A DNA stretch of 64,000 nt from Verrucomicrobiia bacterium (lineage in GTDB: Bacteria; Verrucomicrobiota; Verrucomicrobiia; Limisphaerales; JADLHS01): the NCBI GenBank assembly GCA_026125285.1, contig JAHCLO010000002.1, forward strand, positions 275,115 through 339,114, in the 5' to 3' direction. Under the pieces are notes generated by a model, which worked only from the letters and a program-made list of their open reading frames with translations, was not told where the DNA came from and searched no databases. Numbering within the stretch: position 1 is the stretch's first letter; every line of letters starts with the position of its first letter. This document shows positions 54,231 through 63,343 of this stretch, one piece after another. The position numbers and the translations under genes were made by a program.

Positions 54231-55877
54231 TCAGCGCTTGGTTGGAGGCATTGAGGGCGCGACTGGCCTCCTTAGCTGGAAACTGGGGGGAGTCAGTGTC
54301 GTATGAAGTCCTCTTGGAAACTGGGGGGATTCCAGCCAATCCGTCAACAAGTGAAGTTCAAGCGCAGTGAGGCCGGCACTGGATTTCCGGACGAACGAGA
54401 GTCGCTGCGAACCACTCCCAGTCACCACCGTCACGGAATTGCCCATCTTGCTACCTGCAGCGGTGAACCATGCCATGCTCGCGGATGCCTTGGGCATCTG
54501 AGCTTTCTGTGAAACCAACCGAAAAACTTGACCGAGGTAAATCCACGCATCCAGTCTGGTCTGAGTGATTTCCCAGTCGTAATAAACCAAATCTGGGTGA
54601 CCAACCACACCTTCAAGCAATTCTGGTGGAATCGCATTGCTGCTCGGCAATCTGTCCCACAAGCCTGCAAAAATGAAATCCCCTTCTGGGGCGGAAACAG
54701 ACTCCAACCTAGGAGCGACAAACGGTCCGCCGCCCCAAACCACGCCGCTTCTTCCGCTCAACTGTTCCAAGCGTCCCACTCCGTTGGTTGCAAGCCAATC
54801 ATTTCCACGCTTCAGTATCACCGGCGTGGCGGATCGCAGGTGATTGCTGGACTCCGCGACAGGGACCGCCAGGTAAGTTTGCATGGGCGCACCTTGTTGC
54901 GCCCAAGTGAAAAACTGGTTCGGAACCAAGCCCGAAGTAAACTCTTTCCAGAAATCCAGTGATGCCAGCCAAGGCCGAATCCCACGAATCGCACTGAAAC
55001 TCACCAAGGGATCGCGGACGAGATTGGTCGGGATGTTCCACGGTTCCAACTCCAATGACAGCGGCTCGGAAAAGGTCAATTCTCCCCGGGAGCGAACATT
55101 CTCGCCATCACCAATCACCGCCAGAGAAATCTGCGGCCAGGCTTTTGGCAACTCCCAGTTCAGTGTTAAAGCCTCGCTCACTCGGCGCAAATCCAGGTTG
55201 GCCTCCAGCCAGTAATTAGTCGTGCGCGAGCCAAAGGGCGCGCCGTCCCGGTCAATCCGCGCCATCACGTCCCGGAGCAACGCGTTGGTATTTTGACCCG
55301 CGGCCAACAGCGTCCACTCGCCCACCCGCGCCAATTCAATCAAATTAGGCGGATCGTGTTTCTTCAACAACCATCCGACACGTCCCGCTGATGGCGGTGA
55401 GACCCGAAGACCCGTCAACGATTCCAACGCGGTCGCGAGGTTCGTCTGCCACAGCCCGGCGCTCTCGTTTGTCAATCGGATGGCCAAGGCGAATTCTCCC
55501 GGCTGGCTTCGGGCGTGGGAAACTTCAAAATAAGATTCCTCCCGCACCAAATCCTCAAGCAACGGCCGCAACAAGGCCCGTGGCGCATTGGTCACGGCGG
55601 CTTCACCCTTCCAGAACCGCCACGGCGCGACCGCGAGTTTGTCGAGCGTCTGTCCTTCAAGCCGGCTGCTCTCAGGCAGATTCCATATACCCATGAAATA
55701 GGCCGCGTTGGTTTCCCGTGCGAGCCGCTGCTTTCCCAACCAATGAATTCGCGCGACGGTTTCCGCGCCCTGCGAGCCAGAAGAGCCTGCCGCGGCAGAT
55801 TCGGATTTCTGGCAGCCTGCGTTCGGGGCCACCAGAAGCAGAGCCAGCAGACCAAGGTTGATGCGTCGCATGTCCAT
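54231..55877 (-). CDS. Large lipoprotein of unknown function
   Basis: 548 residues from ATG 55877 (55871 also possible); the frame is open to 55940. The N-terminus MRRINLGLLALLLVAPNAGC ends in a lipobox Cys followed by a Ser/Ala/Gly linker. The mature protein mixes strands and helices with many Trp and Pro residues (e.g. YFMGIWNLPESSRLEGQTL, WLEANLDLRRVSEAL, FIFAGLWDRLPSSNAIPPELL). No domain was recognised. It stands alone on the minus strand next to repeat-rich DNA. Confidence 0.65.
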   Translation of the reverse strand: MDMRRINLGLLALLLVAPNAGCQKSESAAAGSSGSQGAETVARIHWLGKQRLARETNAAYFMGIWNLPESSRLEGQTLDKLAVAPWRFWKGEAAVTNAPRALLRPLLEDLVREESYFEVSHARSQPGEFALAIRLTNESAGLWQTNLATALESLTGLRVSPPSAGRVGWLLKKHDPPNLIELARVGEWTLLAAGQNTNALLRDVMARIDRDGAPFGSRTTNYWLEANLDLRRVSEALTLNWELPKAWPQISLAVIGDGENVRSRGELTFSEPLSLELEPWNIPTNLVRDPLVSFSAIRGIRPWLASLDFWKEFTSGLVPNQFFTWAQQGAPMQTYLAVPVAESSNHLRSATPVILKRGNDWLATNGVGRLEQLSGRSGVVWGGGPFVAPRLESVSAPEGDFIFAGLWDRLPSSNAIPPELLEGVVGHPDLVYYDWEITQTRLDAWIYLGQVFRLVSQKAQMPKASASMAWFTAAGSKMGNSVTVVTGSGSQRLSFVRKSSAGLTALELHLLTDWLESPQFPRGLHTTLTPPSFQLRRPVAPSMPPTKR

Positions 55878-56086
55878 AGTGCGGGGTCTAATGCCAGAGA
55901 ACCTACGATTGCGCAAATCGAAACCGAGCGCATGCGGCAATGATGCCAGGGTGTTTTGAGGCGTGGTTGGAAGGCAAGCTTGGTGGGACTGGTCTTAAAA
56001 AGTGAAAGGCGAGGCTTGCCGGGGACTTGGGCGCTGACGAATCGCAGCTACTGTCGAATGACAAGGATTGCATCGAACAGCGCGCC

Positions 56087-56207
56087 AGCGTTTGGAGTGC
56101 GGTGGCTTTAGCACCGCTGTCGCAGGACGTGGGACATTCGCAAACACGAGGACTCACCTCACCGCCGGGGGAAAAAACGCCGCTGAAGACGAGCGCACTC
56201 CAAACGC
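56087..56207. repeat. Element bounded by AGCGTTTGGAGTGC inverted repeats
   Basis: AGCGTTTGGAGTGC at 56087-56100 and GCACTCCAAACGCT at 56194-56207 are perfect 14-base inverted repeats. The interior has a further hairpin (GGTGGCTTTAGCACC). A GCGTTTGGAGTG match also occurs at 50941-50952. Confidence 0.75.
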
Positions 56208-56429
56208 TTCGCGTCCGGCGAGGATGGGCTTGAATTCCGAGGCGTGATTGAAGGGCGAGGTGGTGAGGCCATCTTAAAAGTGGTGAAAGGCGGGGATTGA
56301 CGGGGACGCGGGCGCGGATGTGGAAGCCTTTTGCGAATCGCGGCGGCCGGGGCGAGGGTCAGGTCTCGCAGCTCCGCTCGACTCGCTTGGAGCTGGGCTT
56401 GAGGGTTCAATACACGAACCAGCGGTGAA

Positions 56430-56649
56430 CATGTCGCAGCCAGCCCCGTTAGGGGCGACATCTTTGTAGAACCGAAACCACCAAACGCCCCAAGCCCCGT
56501 CAGGGGCGGCATCAAGGAAACGCGACACGGCTACACGCGGATTGGAGATTCGCGAAAGGGGTGGCAATATGTCGCCCCTACGGGGCTGGGGGCTTTATGT
56601 TGGGCGTGGTGCTACAAAGATGCCGTCCCTAACGGGACTGGCGACGGGC
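56430..56649. repeat. Large inverted pair of CCCCGT-AGGGGCGACAT elements
   Basis: The left arm (56430-56513) contains AGCCCCGTTAGGGGCGACAT, CTTTGTAG and a second AGCCCCGTCAGGGGCGGCAT. The right arm (56567-56649) is its diverged reverse complement, with ATGTCGCCCCTACGGGGCT and CTACAAAGATGCCGTCCC. About 50 bases separate the arms. Confidence 0.78.
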
Positions 56650-56887
56650 TAACGACGCGGGCGCGAAAATGGTGAAAGGTGAGGATTGACGGGGACGCGG
56701 GCGCGGGTGTAGAAGCCTTTCACGAATCGCGGCGACCGGAGTTCGCCCCATGAGAGAGGCAGACAACCGTGAGGTCGGTGACGTTCTCTCACGGGCCGAG
56801 AGTCAGGTTTCGCAGTTCCGCTCGACTCGCTTGGGCGGGGCTTGAGGGTTCAACGCGCGAACCGGAACTACCAGCGACTAAGAAGTC

Positions 56888-57511
56888 ATGTCACCTCTAG
56901 CCTTACTCTTGATCGCGATCATAATCGCCCTGCCAACCGCCTGGCTGGCTTCGGAGTTCCGAGACAACCGTATCTTGCGAATCACCTTGGGAATTCTGGC
57001 AATCGGAGTAACCGCCACGTGCGTTTGGACACTAAACGCAGTCCTCACGCGCTTCAACTACAACGCTTGGTATGGCAGTGCGACAGGTGACTTGATTCGA
57101 ACATCACTGGCTCAAATCGAAGACGGCCATCTTGACCGTGTGCTTAAAGTCTGGCGCGGCTTCGACCAGCAATATAAACCGAGCTACGAGAACCGTGCCA
57201 ACTACAAGGGGCTCGTGGAGGAAGCGACGCGCCGGATGCGGGGGGATGTTCCGATTGATGCGGGATCACCTTGGGATGCTTCGGTGTTCCGGTCAGATAC
57301 TTGGGTAGGTCATTGGGAAGATGATTACGGATATTGGATTGTCATTAATGATCTCGGGCGACCATTCGACATTGTCCGGTCAGGTGATCCGCCAACCAAG
57401 ATGCACTCTGTGACTGTTTCGCTGGACTTCACCGTTCTCAAATTCAAAGAGGGAGATCAGTGGTCGCACACGCTTACTCTCACAAACAAGTTTGAAGCGA
57501 GTCATGATTAG
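56888..57511 (+). CDS. Membrane-anchored hypothetical protein
   Basis: 207 residues. Two N-terminal membrane helices (about 2-20 and 29-51: LALLLIAIIIALPTAWLA and ILRITLGILAIGVTATCVW) are followed by a soluble domain with helix TSLAQIEDGHLDRVLKVWRGF and a C-terminal beta region (YGYWIVINDLGRPFDIV). No family was recognised. It lies at the edge of the repeat block, 130 bases before the sugar-isomerase-like gene on the same strand. Confidence 0.65.
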   Translation: MSPLALLLIAIIIALPTAWLASEFRDNRILRITLGILAIGVTATCVWTLNAVLTRFNYNAWYGSATGDLIRTSLAQIEDGHLDRVLKVWRGFDQQYKPSYENRANYKGLVEEATRRMRGDVPIDAGSPWDASVFRSDTWVGHWEDDYGYWIVINDLGRPFDIVRSGDPPTKMHSVTVSLDFTVLKFKEGDQWSHTLTLTNKFEASHD

Positions 57512-57642
57512 TTCAATCTTCAGAAGGGCTCAACGTGGGAGACACGTCCACTGTACAAGCTCATCAGAGCGTCAGACGAGCAGAAGAAGATGATACACCA
57601 GAAAGACCCGGCTGCCTTTCCTCCCTGAGCCATGAACCACTT

Positions 57643-59067
57643 ATGAAATACCCCCTCCGCCTCGGCCTGTTCGGCATCGGCCTTGACACGTACTGGCCGC
57701 AATTCAAAGGCTTGAAAAACCGGCTCACGGGTTATCAGCGGCTCATCGCTTCCCGCATTCGCGCGAGCGGCGTGCAGTTGGTTGACGCCGGGTTGGTGGA
57801 CAGTCCGGCCAAGGCGCGCTTGGCGGCGTCGTTGTTCCGTCGCGAGGAGGTGGATTTGATTTTTCTCTATGTGTCCACTTACGCGTTGTCGTCCACGGTG
57901 CTGCCGGTGGTGCAGGCCGCGCGCGTGCCGGTGGTGGTGCTGAATCTTCAGCCTGTGCCGCAACTGGATTACGCGCGGTTCAACGCGCTGGGCGACCGCG
58001 GCTTGATGACGGGCGTGTGGCTGGAGCATTGCCAGGCGTGTTCCGCGCCGGAGATCGCGTGCGTGTTCAATCGCGCCAACATCCCGTATCATCTGGTGAC
58101 GGGCCATCTCGCGGACGAGGAGGCGTGGGCGGAGATTCAGGATTGGGTGGACGCGGCGAAGGTCGCGAGCGCGCTGCGCCGGAATCGCGTGGGCGTGCTC
58201 GGCCATTATTACTGCGGAATGCTGGACGTTTACAGCGACATGACGCAGCAATCCGCCGCGTTCGGAAATCACTTCGAGCTGATCGAGATGTGCGCGTTGC
58301 ACAAGTTGCGCGAGGCGGTGACGGCCCGACAGGTGGAGTCCAAGCTGAAACAATTCCGCCGCGAGTTCGCGGTGTCGCCGGAGTGCGAAAAGGGCGAACT
58401 GATCCGCGCGGCGAAAACTTCCTGCGCGCTGGATGCGTTGGTGAAGCAGCACGATCTCGGCGCGCTGGCGTATTACTACGAGAGTGAGGACGGCACCGCG
58501 TATCGCGACATCGTCACGTCGGTAATCGCGGGCAACACGTTGCTCACGGGCCACCACGTGCCGGTGGCGGGCGAGTGCGAGATCAAGAACGTGCAGGCGA
58601 TGAAGATCATGGACTTGTTCGGCGCGGGCGGGTCGTTCTCGGAATTTTACCTGGCGGACTTCAAGGACGACGTGGTGTTGCTCGGTCACGACGGGCCGGC
58701 GCATTTCGCGATTGCGGAAGGGCGCGTGGGTCTCGTGCCGTTGCCGGTGTATCACGGCAAGCCGGGCAAGGGCCTTTCGATTCAAATGACCGTGAAGCAC
58801 GGGCCAGTGACGTTACTGTCGGTGGTGCAGGGCGCGGGCGGGAAGCTGTCGTTGCTGGTGGCGGAAGGCGAATCGGTGGCTGGAGCGGTGCTGCAAATCG
58901 GGAACACGAACAGCCGCTACCGCTTCAGCATCGGCGCGAAGCAGTTCATGAACGAGTGGTCCAAAGCCGGTCCCGCGCATCATTGCGCGATTGGCGTGGG
59001 GCACATTGCGAACAAGATCGAGAAGCTGGGGGCGTTGGCGGGATTGGAGGCTCGAAGAGTTTGCTGA
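57643..59067 (+). CDS. L-arabinose/L-fucose isomerase-like protein
   Basis: 474 residues from ATG 57643. The opening LRLGLFGIGLDTYWPQFKGL and the central YVSTYALSSTVLPVVQAARVPVVVLN are typical of the L-fucose/L-arabinose isomerase superfamily. Candidate metal ligands sit in YYYESEDGTAYRD, HHVPVAGECEIKNV and HDGPAHFAIAEG, with a late His in PAHHCAIGVGHIANKIE. An aldose-ketose isomerisation is predicted. With GH78 and rhaM downstream, L-rhamnose or a related deoxysugar is the best guess. The isomerase activity itself is inferred. Confidence 0.75.
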   Translation: MKYPLRLGLFGIGLDTYWPQFKGLKNRLTGYQRLIASRIRASGVQLVDAGLVDSPAKARLAASLFRREEVDLIFLYVSTYALSSTVLPVVQAARVPVVVLNLQPVPQLDYARFNALGDRGLMTGVWLEHCQACSAPEIACVFNRANIPYHLVTGHLADEEAWAEIQDWVDAAKVASALRRNRVGVLGHYYCGMLDVYSDMTQQSAAFGNHFELIEMCALHKLREAVTARQVESKLKQFRREFAVSPECEKGELIRAAKTSCALDALVKQHDLGALAYYYESEDGTAYRDIVTSVIAGNTLLTGHHVPVAGECEIKNVQAMKIMDLFGAGGSFSEFYLADFKDDVVLLGHDGPAHFAIAEGRVGLVPLPVYHGKPGKGLSIQMTVKHGPVTLLSVVQGAGGKLSLLVAEGESVAGAVLQIGNTNSRYRFSIGAKQFMNEWSKAGPAHHCAIGVGHIANKIEKLGALAGLEARRVC

Positions 59068-59070
59068 GGG

Positions 59071-59168
59071 GAACATCGAACATTCAACATTCAACGCTCA
59101 ACCTCGAAGGAACCCCCGCACGCGGCACGGTTGGATGTTGGACGTTGAATGTTGAATGTTGGGTTCTT
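59071..59168. repeat. Inverted repeat of AACATTCAACATTCAAC type
   Basis: GAACATCGAACATTCAACAT and TCAACGCTCAACCTC at the left are mirrored by GTTGGATGTTGGACGTTGAA and TGTTGAATGTTGGGTTC at the right. Read in one frame it gives NIEHSTLN-type peptides known from intergenic repeats of many bacteria. Confidence 0.78.
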
Positions 59169-59176
59169 GAACCTAT

Positions 59177-59330
59177 CTCCCTCACCCCGGCCCTCTTCTG
59201 CTGGGGGAGGGAGAATCGCTCTCAGTCTCACGACAAATCGGATGACGGAATGTGCCGGAAGTCGTAGAAAGACTCAGAACGGACGAAAGCTGTTCCCGCT
59301 CTCAGCGGGAGAGGGCAAGGGTGAGGGTGA
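59177..59330. repeat. Intergenic copy of the palindromic element found in the GH9 gene
   Basis: Ends CTCCCTCACCCCGGCCCTCT and GAGAGGGCAAGGGTGAGGGT are inverted, with internal hairpin CCGCTCTCAGCGGGAGAG. Relative of 1696-1835. Confidence 0.8.
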
Positions 59331-59404
59331 GTCGTGCGGACGCCGTAAACCCTATTTGTGCGCCGAGTTATTGAGTCATCATCAGAGATCTTTGGAGGGA
59401 GATT

Positions 59405-62400
59405 ATGAACGGGACAAAACGGACATCGGGATTGGCCGCCATCATCGTGCTGACGGCCAATGTGGTTTGTGGTGCGTTGCAGCCGAAACAACTGGAATGT
59501 GAATACCGCGCAAATCCGCTCGGCATTGACACCCGGACACCGCGATTCAGTTGGATTCTTCAGAGCGACCGAAACTCTGAACGCGGCCAGGGACAGACGG
59601 CTTACCACCTGCTCGTCGCCTCCAGCGAAAGGCTTTTGAAGCCAGGCAAGGCTGACCTGTGGGACAGCGGCAGAGTTGAGTCCGATCAAAGCATCCTCAT
59701 CCCTTACGCCGGCAAGCCGCTGGTCGCGCGGCAACGCTGTTTTTGGAAGGTCCGCGTCTGGGACGTGAACGGCAGGGGCTCGGCTTGGAGCGCCACCGCC
59801 ACATGGACCATGGGATTGCTCAGTCCCGAGGATTGGTTGCCCGCGCAGTGGATTGGCGGTGCCAGCGATTCGCAGTCAGGCTTGAGCGATTGTGTCTGGG
59901 TTTGGGCCTGCGAACCGGACGCGAACGGGAAATTCCCTCCCGGCAGGCGTTACTTCAGAAGGCGCTTCTCAGTTCCTTCGGGCGTGAACGTCGCCAAGGC
60001 GCGTGTAGTCATGACGGCAGACAACAGCTTCACCCTGTTCATCAACGGAACGACGGCGGTGACGGGTGACCGATGGGAGACAGCATTCGAAGGCGAAGTA
60101 ACAGCGCTGCTTGTGGCTGGCGAAAACGTGCTGGCGGTGGAGGCGGGCAATGCCGGTTCGACACCGAACGAGGCGGGCTTGATTGGCAAACTGGAAATCC
60201 AACTCACCGACGGGCGAACGCTGGTCGTGCCGGTGGACGGTTCCTGGAAAGCCAGCGACCGCGCAACGGGAGGCTGGCACAGCGCGGCTTTCGAAGATGC
60301 TACGTGGCCGACCGCGCGCGTGCTGGGGCAATACGGCGCGCAACCGTGGGGCGAGATCAGTCAGGCATCACCGCCGCCTCCGGTGTTTCGCCGCGAGTTC
60401 GAATTGGGCAAGCCCATCCGGCGGGCGACGGTTTTTGTATGCGGCCTCGGGCATTACGAACTTCGGCTGAACGGCCAGCGCGTGGGCGATCAGGTGATTG
60501 ACCCCGGTTGGACGGATTACCGCGACACCTACCTTTACAGCACGTACGACGTCACGAGGCAATTGGAGCGTGGGCCGAACGCTTTCGGCGTCATGTTGGG
60601 CAACGGGATGTACAACGTCGTGGGCGGACGCTACGTGAAATTCCGTGGTTCATTCGGCCCGCCGAAGGTGATCTTGCAGCTTCACGTTGAACACACCGAT
60701 GGGAGTACCACCGTGGTGGGCACCGATGAGAAATGGAAGACCGCCACCGGGCCGATCACTTTTTCCTGTGTCTATGGCGGGGAGGATTACGACGCGCGGC
60801 TGGAAACGCCCGGTTGGGATCGTCCGCGATTCGACGATGGCAACTGGCAAGCCGCGCAAATCGTCGCGGGGCCGGGTGGGACGTTGCGCGCTCAAGCTGC
60901 GCCGCCCATCAAAGTCATCGAGGAGTTTACACCGGTGAAGATCACGGAGCCGGAGGCCGGTGTTTTCGTTTATGATCTGAAACAAAACGTTTCCGGCTGG
61001 CCCCAACTCACCGTGCGCGGCCCGTCAGGGGCGACAGTCAAAATGATTCCGGGTGAATTGCTGGGCGACACCGGGCTGGTTTCGCAACGCAGTTCCGGCG
61101 AGCCAGTATCGTTTTCCTATACCCTTCGCGGAAACGGCGTTGAAACCTGGTCGCCGCGCTTTTCATACTATGGTTTTCGCTATGTGCAGGTGGAGGGAGC
61201 GCAAGCCGGGAGCACCGGTCTCGCTGCCGACGGATTTCAACATTCGAGCCCGCGCCAGACACCTGCAAGGATGGCGGCACTTCCGGCAACGCAAACGCCA
61301 CGGGTGCTCGAATTGAAAAGCCAGTGGCTGCACAGTTCCGCAGAAGTCGTCGGCGATTTCGAGTGCTCGAATCCACTGATCAACCAGATTCACAAGCTCA
61401 TCCTCGCGGCCATCCGCTGCAATCTGCAAAGTGTGCTCACGGATTGTCCGCATCGCGAGAAGCTCGGCTGGCTGGAGGTCTCGCATCTGCTCGGGCGCGG
61501 TATCATGTTCAATTTCCGCACGCCCACGTTCTACGCGAAGGTCTCGCAGGACATGCGCGAGTCTCAGTTGGACAATGGTCTGGTGCCGGACATTGCCCCC
61601 GAATACACGGTGTTCAGCGGCGGCTTTCGCGATTCACCGGAATGGGGCAGCGCCGTGGCTTTCAATCCGTGGCAGGTCCGGCAGTTCTATGGAGATTCCA
61701 GTCTGCTCGAACTTCATTACGACGTGATGGCACGCTATGTTGCTTACTTGGGCAGCAAAGCGACCAACCACACTGTCGCGCATGGCCTGGGCGATTGGTA
61801 CGACATCGGGCCACGTGATCCAGGACCGTCGCAACTGACTTCCTTTGGGCTCACGGCCACGGCGATTTATTTTGGTGATCTGGTCATTGTTGCCGAGACG
61901 GCGCGCCGGTTGGGCAAACTCGAGGAAGCAACGCGGTATGAGAAACTGGCCGCCGAAGTTCGCGCGGCCTTCAATGCGCGTTTCTTCCATCCTGACACCG
62001 GCCAATACGATACCGGCAGTCAGACGGCACAAGCCATGCCGCTGGTGCTGGATTTGGTGCAAGCGGCTCATCGCGACACCGTGCTCGCATCCTTGGTTCG
62101 TTCGATTCAGGCCAACGGCAACCGGGTCACGGCGGGCGACGTGGGTTTCATGTATGTGGTGCGGGCCTTGACGAAAGCAGGGCGCAGCGACGTGCTTTAC
62201 GACATGGTCACCCAGACGAATGGACCGGGTTACGCCGATCAACTGCGCAAAGGCGCGACCACGCTGACCGAGGCGTGGGATGCGAATCCAAACTCGTCCC
62301 ACAACCATTGTATGCTCGGTCACGCGGAGGAATGGTTTTACACCGGCCTCGCCGGCATTCGTCCTGATCCGTCCGCCCCCGGGTTCAAGAGAATCATCAT

Positions 62401-62698
62401 CCGACCCGCGGTCGTTGGCGATTTGAAGTGGGTGAAGGCGCGTCACGATTCGCCCTATGGCCGCATCGCCTCTGCGTGGCGGCGGGAGGGCCGCAAGCTG
62501 ACGATGGAGGTGGAGATTCCTCCGAATACGACGGCGACAATTCACGTTCCCGCGCTGGATTCGCTCGCGATGCGCGAAGGCGGAAGCGCGCTGGCCAAGG
62601 TTCGTGATGTGAAATGGCTCCGCGCGGAACCTGGCGTGACGGTCATTGAGGCCGGCTCGGGGCAGTATCGCTTTACCAGCGAACTGCCGGTGCCATGA
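59405..62698 (+). CDS. Secreted alpha-L-rhamnosidase, glycoside hydrolase family 78
   Basis: 1097 residues with a signal peptide (TSGLAAIIVLTANVVCGA); a GGAGGGAG site lies about 8 bases before ATG 59405. An N-terminal Ig-like domain (LECEYRANPLGIDTRTPRFSW, CFWKVRVWDVNGRGSAWS) precedes a rhamnosidase N domain (FVCGLGHYELRLNGQRVGDQ, DPGWTDYRDTYLYSTYDVT). The (alpha/alpha)6 catalytic domain has DCPHREKLGWLEVSHLLGR (acidic residues of the active site) and TTLTEAWDANPNSSHNHCML. A beta-sandwich C-domain ends the protein (YGRIASAWRREGRKLTMEVE). It releases rhamnose from plant glycans such as rhamnogalacturonan. Confidence 0.93.
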   Translation: MNGTKRTSGLAAIIVLTANVVCGALQPKQLECEYRANPLGIDTRTPRFSWILQSDRNSERGQGQTAYHLLVASSERLLKPGKADLWDSGRVESDQSILIPYAGKPLVARQRCFWKVRVWDVNGRGSAWSATATWTMGLLSPEDWLPAQWIGGASDSQSGLSDCVWVWACEPDANGKFPPGRRYFRRRFSVPSGVNVAKARVVMTADNSFTLFINGTTAVTGDRWETAFEGEVTALLVAGENVLAVEAGNAGSTPNEAGLIGKLEIQLTDGRTLVVPVDGSWKASDRATGGWHSAAFEDATWPTARVLGQYGAQPWGEISQASPPPPVFRREFELGKPIRRATVFVCGLGHYELRLNGQRVGDQVIDPGWTDYRDTYLYSTYDVTRQLERGPNAFGVMLGNGMYNVVGGRYVKFRGSFGPPKVILQLHVEHTDGSTTVVGTDEKWKTATGPITFSCVYGGEDYDARLETPGWDRPRFDDGNWQAAQIVAGPGGTLRAQAAPPIKVIEEFTPVKITEPEAGVFVYDLKQNVSGWPQLTVRGPSGATVKMIPGELLGDTGLVSQRSSGEPVSFSYTLRGNGVETWSPRFSYYGFRYVQVEGAQAGSTGLAADGFQHSSPRQTPARMAALPATQTPRVLELKSQWLHSSAEVVGDFECSNPLINQIHKLILAAIRCNLQSVLTDCPHREKLGWLEVSHLLGRGIMFNFRTPTFYAKVSQDMRESQLDNGLVPDIAPEYTVFSGGFRDSPEWGSAVAFNPWQVRQFYGDSSLLELHYDVMARYVAYLGSKATNHTVAHGLGDWYDIGPRDPGPSQLTSFGLTATAIYFGDLVIVAETARRLGKLEEATRYEKLAAEVRAAFNARFFHPDTGQYDTGSQTAQAMPLVLDLVQAAHRDTVLASLVRSIQANGNRVTAGDVGFMYVVRALTKAGRSDVLYDMVTQTNGPGYADQLRKGATTLTEAWDANPNSSHNHCMLGHAEEWFYTGLAGIRPDPSAPGFKRIIIRPAVVGDLKWVKARHDSPYGRIASAWRREGRKLTMEVEIPPNTTATIHVPALDSLAMREGGSALAKVRDVKWLRAEPGVTVIEAGSGQYRFTSELPVP

Positions 62699-62813
62699 AG
62701 TTCGGGGAGTCGTCGGCCCGCTCGAAACCGAATGAATTGCACCCATCTTGATCGCTCAGGCAGCACTTGATCGCCGGGCAAAATGTCGGCACCAAACCAC
62801 GAGATAACACTCC

Positions 62814-63125
62814 ATGACCATTCGCGCATTCAAGCTGAAGCTCAAGCCGGGTTGCGAAGCGGAATACCGGCGGCGGCACGACGAACTCTGGCCGGACCTC
62901 GCGGCGCTGCTCCGGCAGTCGGGCATCTCCGATTACTCCATCTTCCTCGACGAGGAAACGCTCACGCTCTTCGCCGTGCAACGACTGGCGGAAGACCACA
63001 CGCTGGTGGCATTGCCCCAACATCCGCTCATGCGCCAATGGTGGGCATCCATGGCGCCGCTCATGGAAACGAACCCGGATCATTCTCCGCAAGAGGTTGA
63101 TCTGAGGTTATGCACGACGTCGTAA
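62814..63125 (+). CDS. rhaM: L-rhamnose mutarotase
   Basis: 103 residues, standard length. It interconverts alpha and beta anomers of rhamnose. The catalytic His22 falls at the canonical position in EAEYRRRHDELWPDL, with SDYSIFLDEETLTLFA and the C-terminal QWWASMAPLMETNPD conserved. It is located 115 bases after GH78, consistent with rhamnose release followed by metabolism. Confidence 0.95.
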   Translation: MTIRAFKLKLKPGCEAEYRRRHDELWPDLAALLRQSGISDYSIFLDEETLTLFAVQRLAEDHTLVALPQHPLMRQWWASMAPLMETNPDHSPQEVDLRLCTTS

Positions 63126-63134
63126 GTCCGATCC

Positions 63135-63190
63135 GCCGGCTGTGGGCAGCCGGCCTACAAAACCTTGTAGGCCGCGTGCCCTCACGCGGC
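63135..63190. repeat. Train of three perfect tetraloop hairpins
   Basis: Three back-to-back perfect hairpins with no spacer: 63135-63154 (GCCGGCTG stem, TGGG loop), 63155-63170 (CTACAA stem, AACC loop) and 63171-63190 (GCCGCGTG stem, CCCT loop). They lie just after rhaM and may act as its 3' end, but there is no U-tract. Confidence 0.85.
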
Positions 63191-63343
63191 GTTACTTCTG
63201 ACGTTGTGTATAGTCTTCCATCTGGACTGAGAGGCCGAGGCCAATCCCTAGCTCCGGTTTCGCCAGTGAGGGCAGGAGTGCAGTGATGCAGCGCCGCTCT
63301 TGGCCAGCCCCCTGCGGCGAGTCAAGCAGTGCTGGGAGCATAA

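Larger units (their letters stand above)
55953..56863. repeat. Repeat-dense gene-free block with three diverged copies of one unit
   Basis: A unit beginning GAGGCGTG, continuing CTTAAAA...GTGAAAGG, then GACGGGGACGCGGGCGCG and GAATCGCGGC occurs at about 55957-56050, 56240-56420 and 56668-56863. The third copy carries an extra 55-60 base hairpin segment (56740-56799, CATGAGAGAGGCAGACAACC ... GTTCTCTCACGGG). Other palindromes (separate entries) lie between copies. Together with the flanks this makes about 950 bases without a gene. Confidence 0.7.

Noticed and set aside
56740-56800. Hairpin-containing segment as a riboswitch or small RNA for the 56888 gene
   Set aside because: It looks like an inserted repeat within the third copy of the block unit; no known riboswitch core was recognised.
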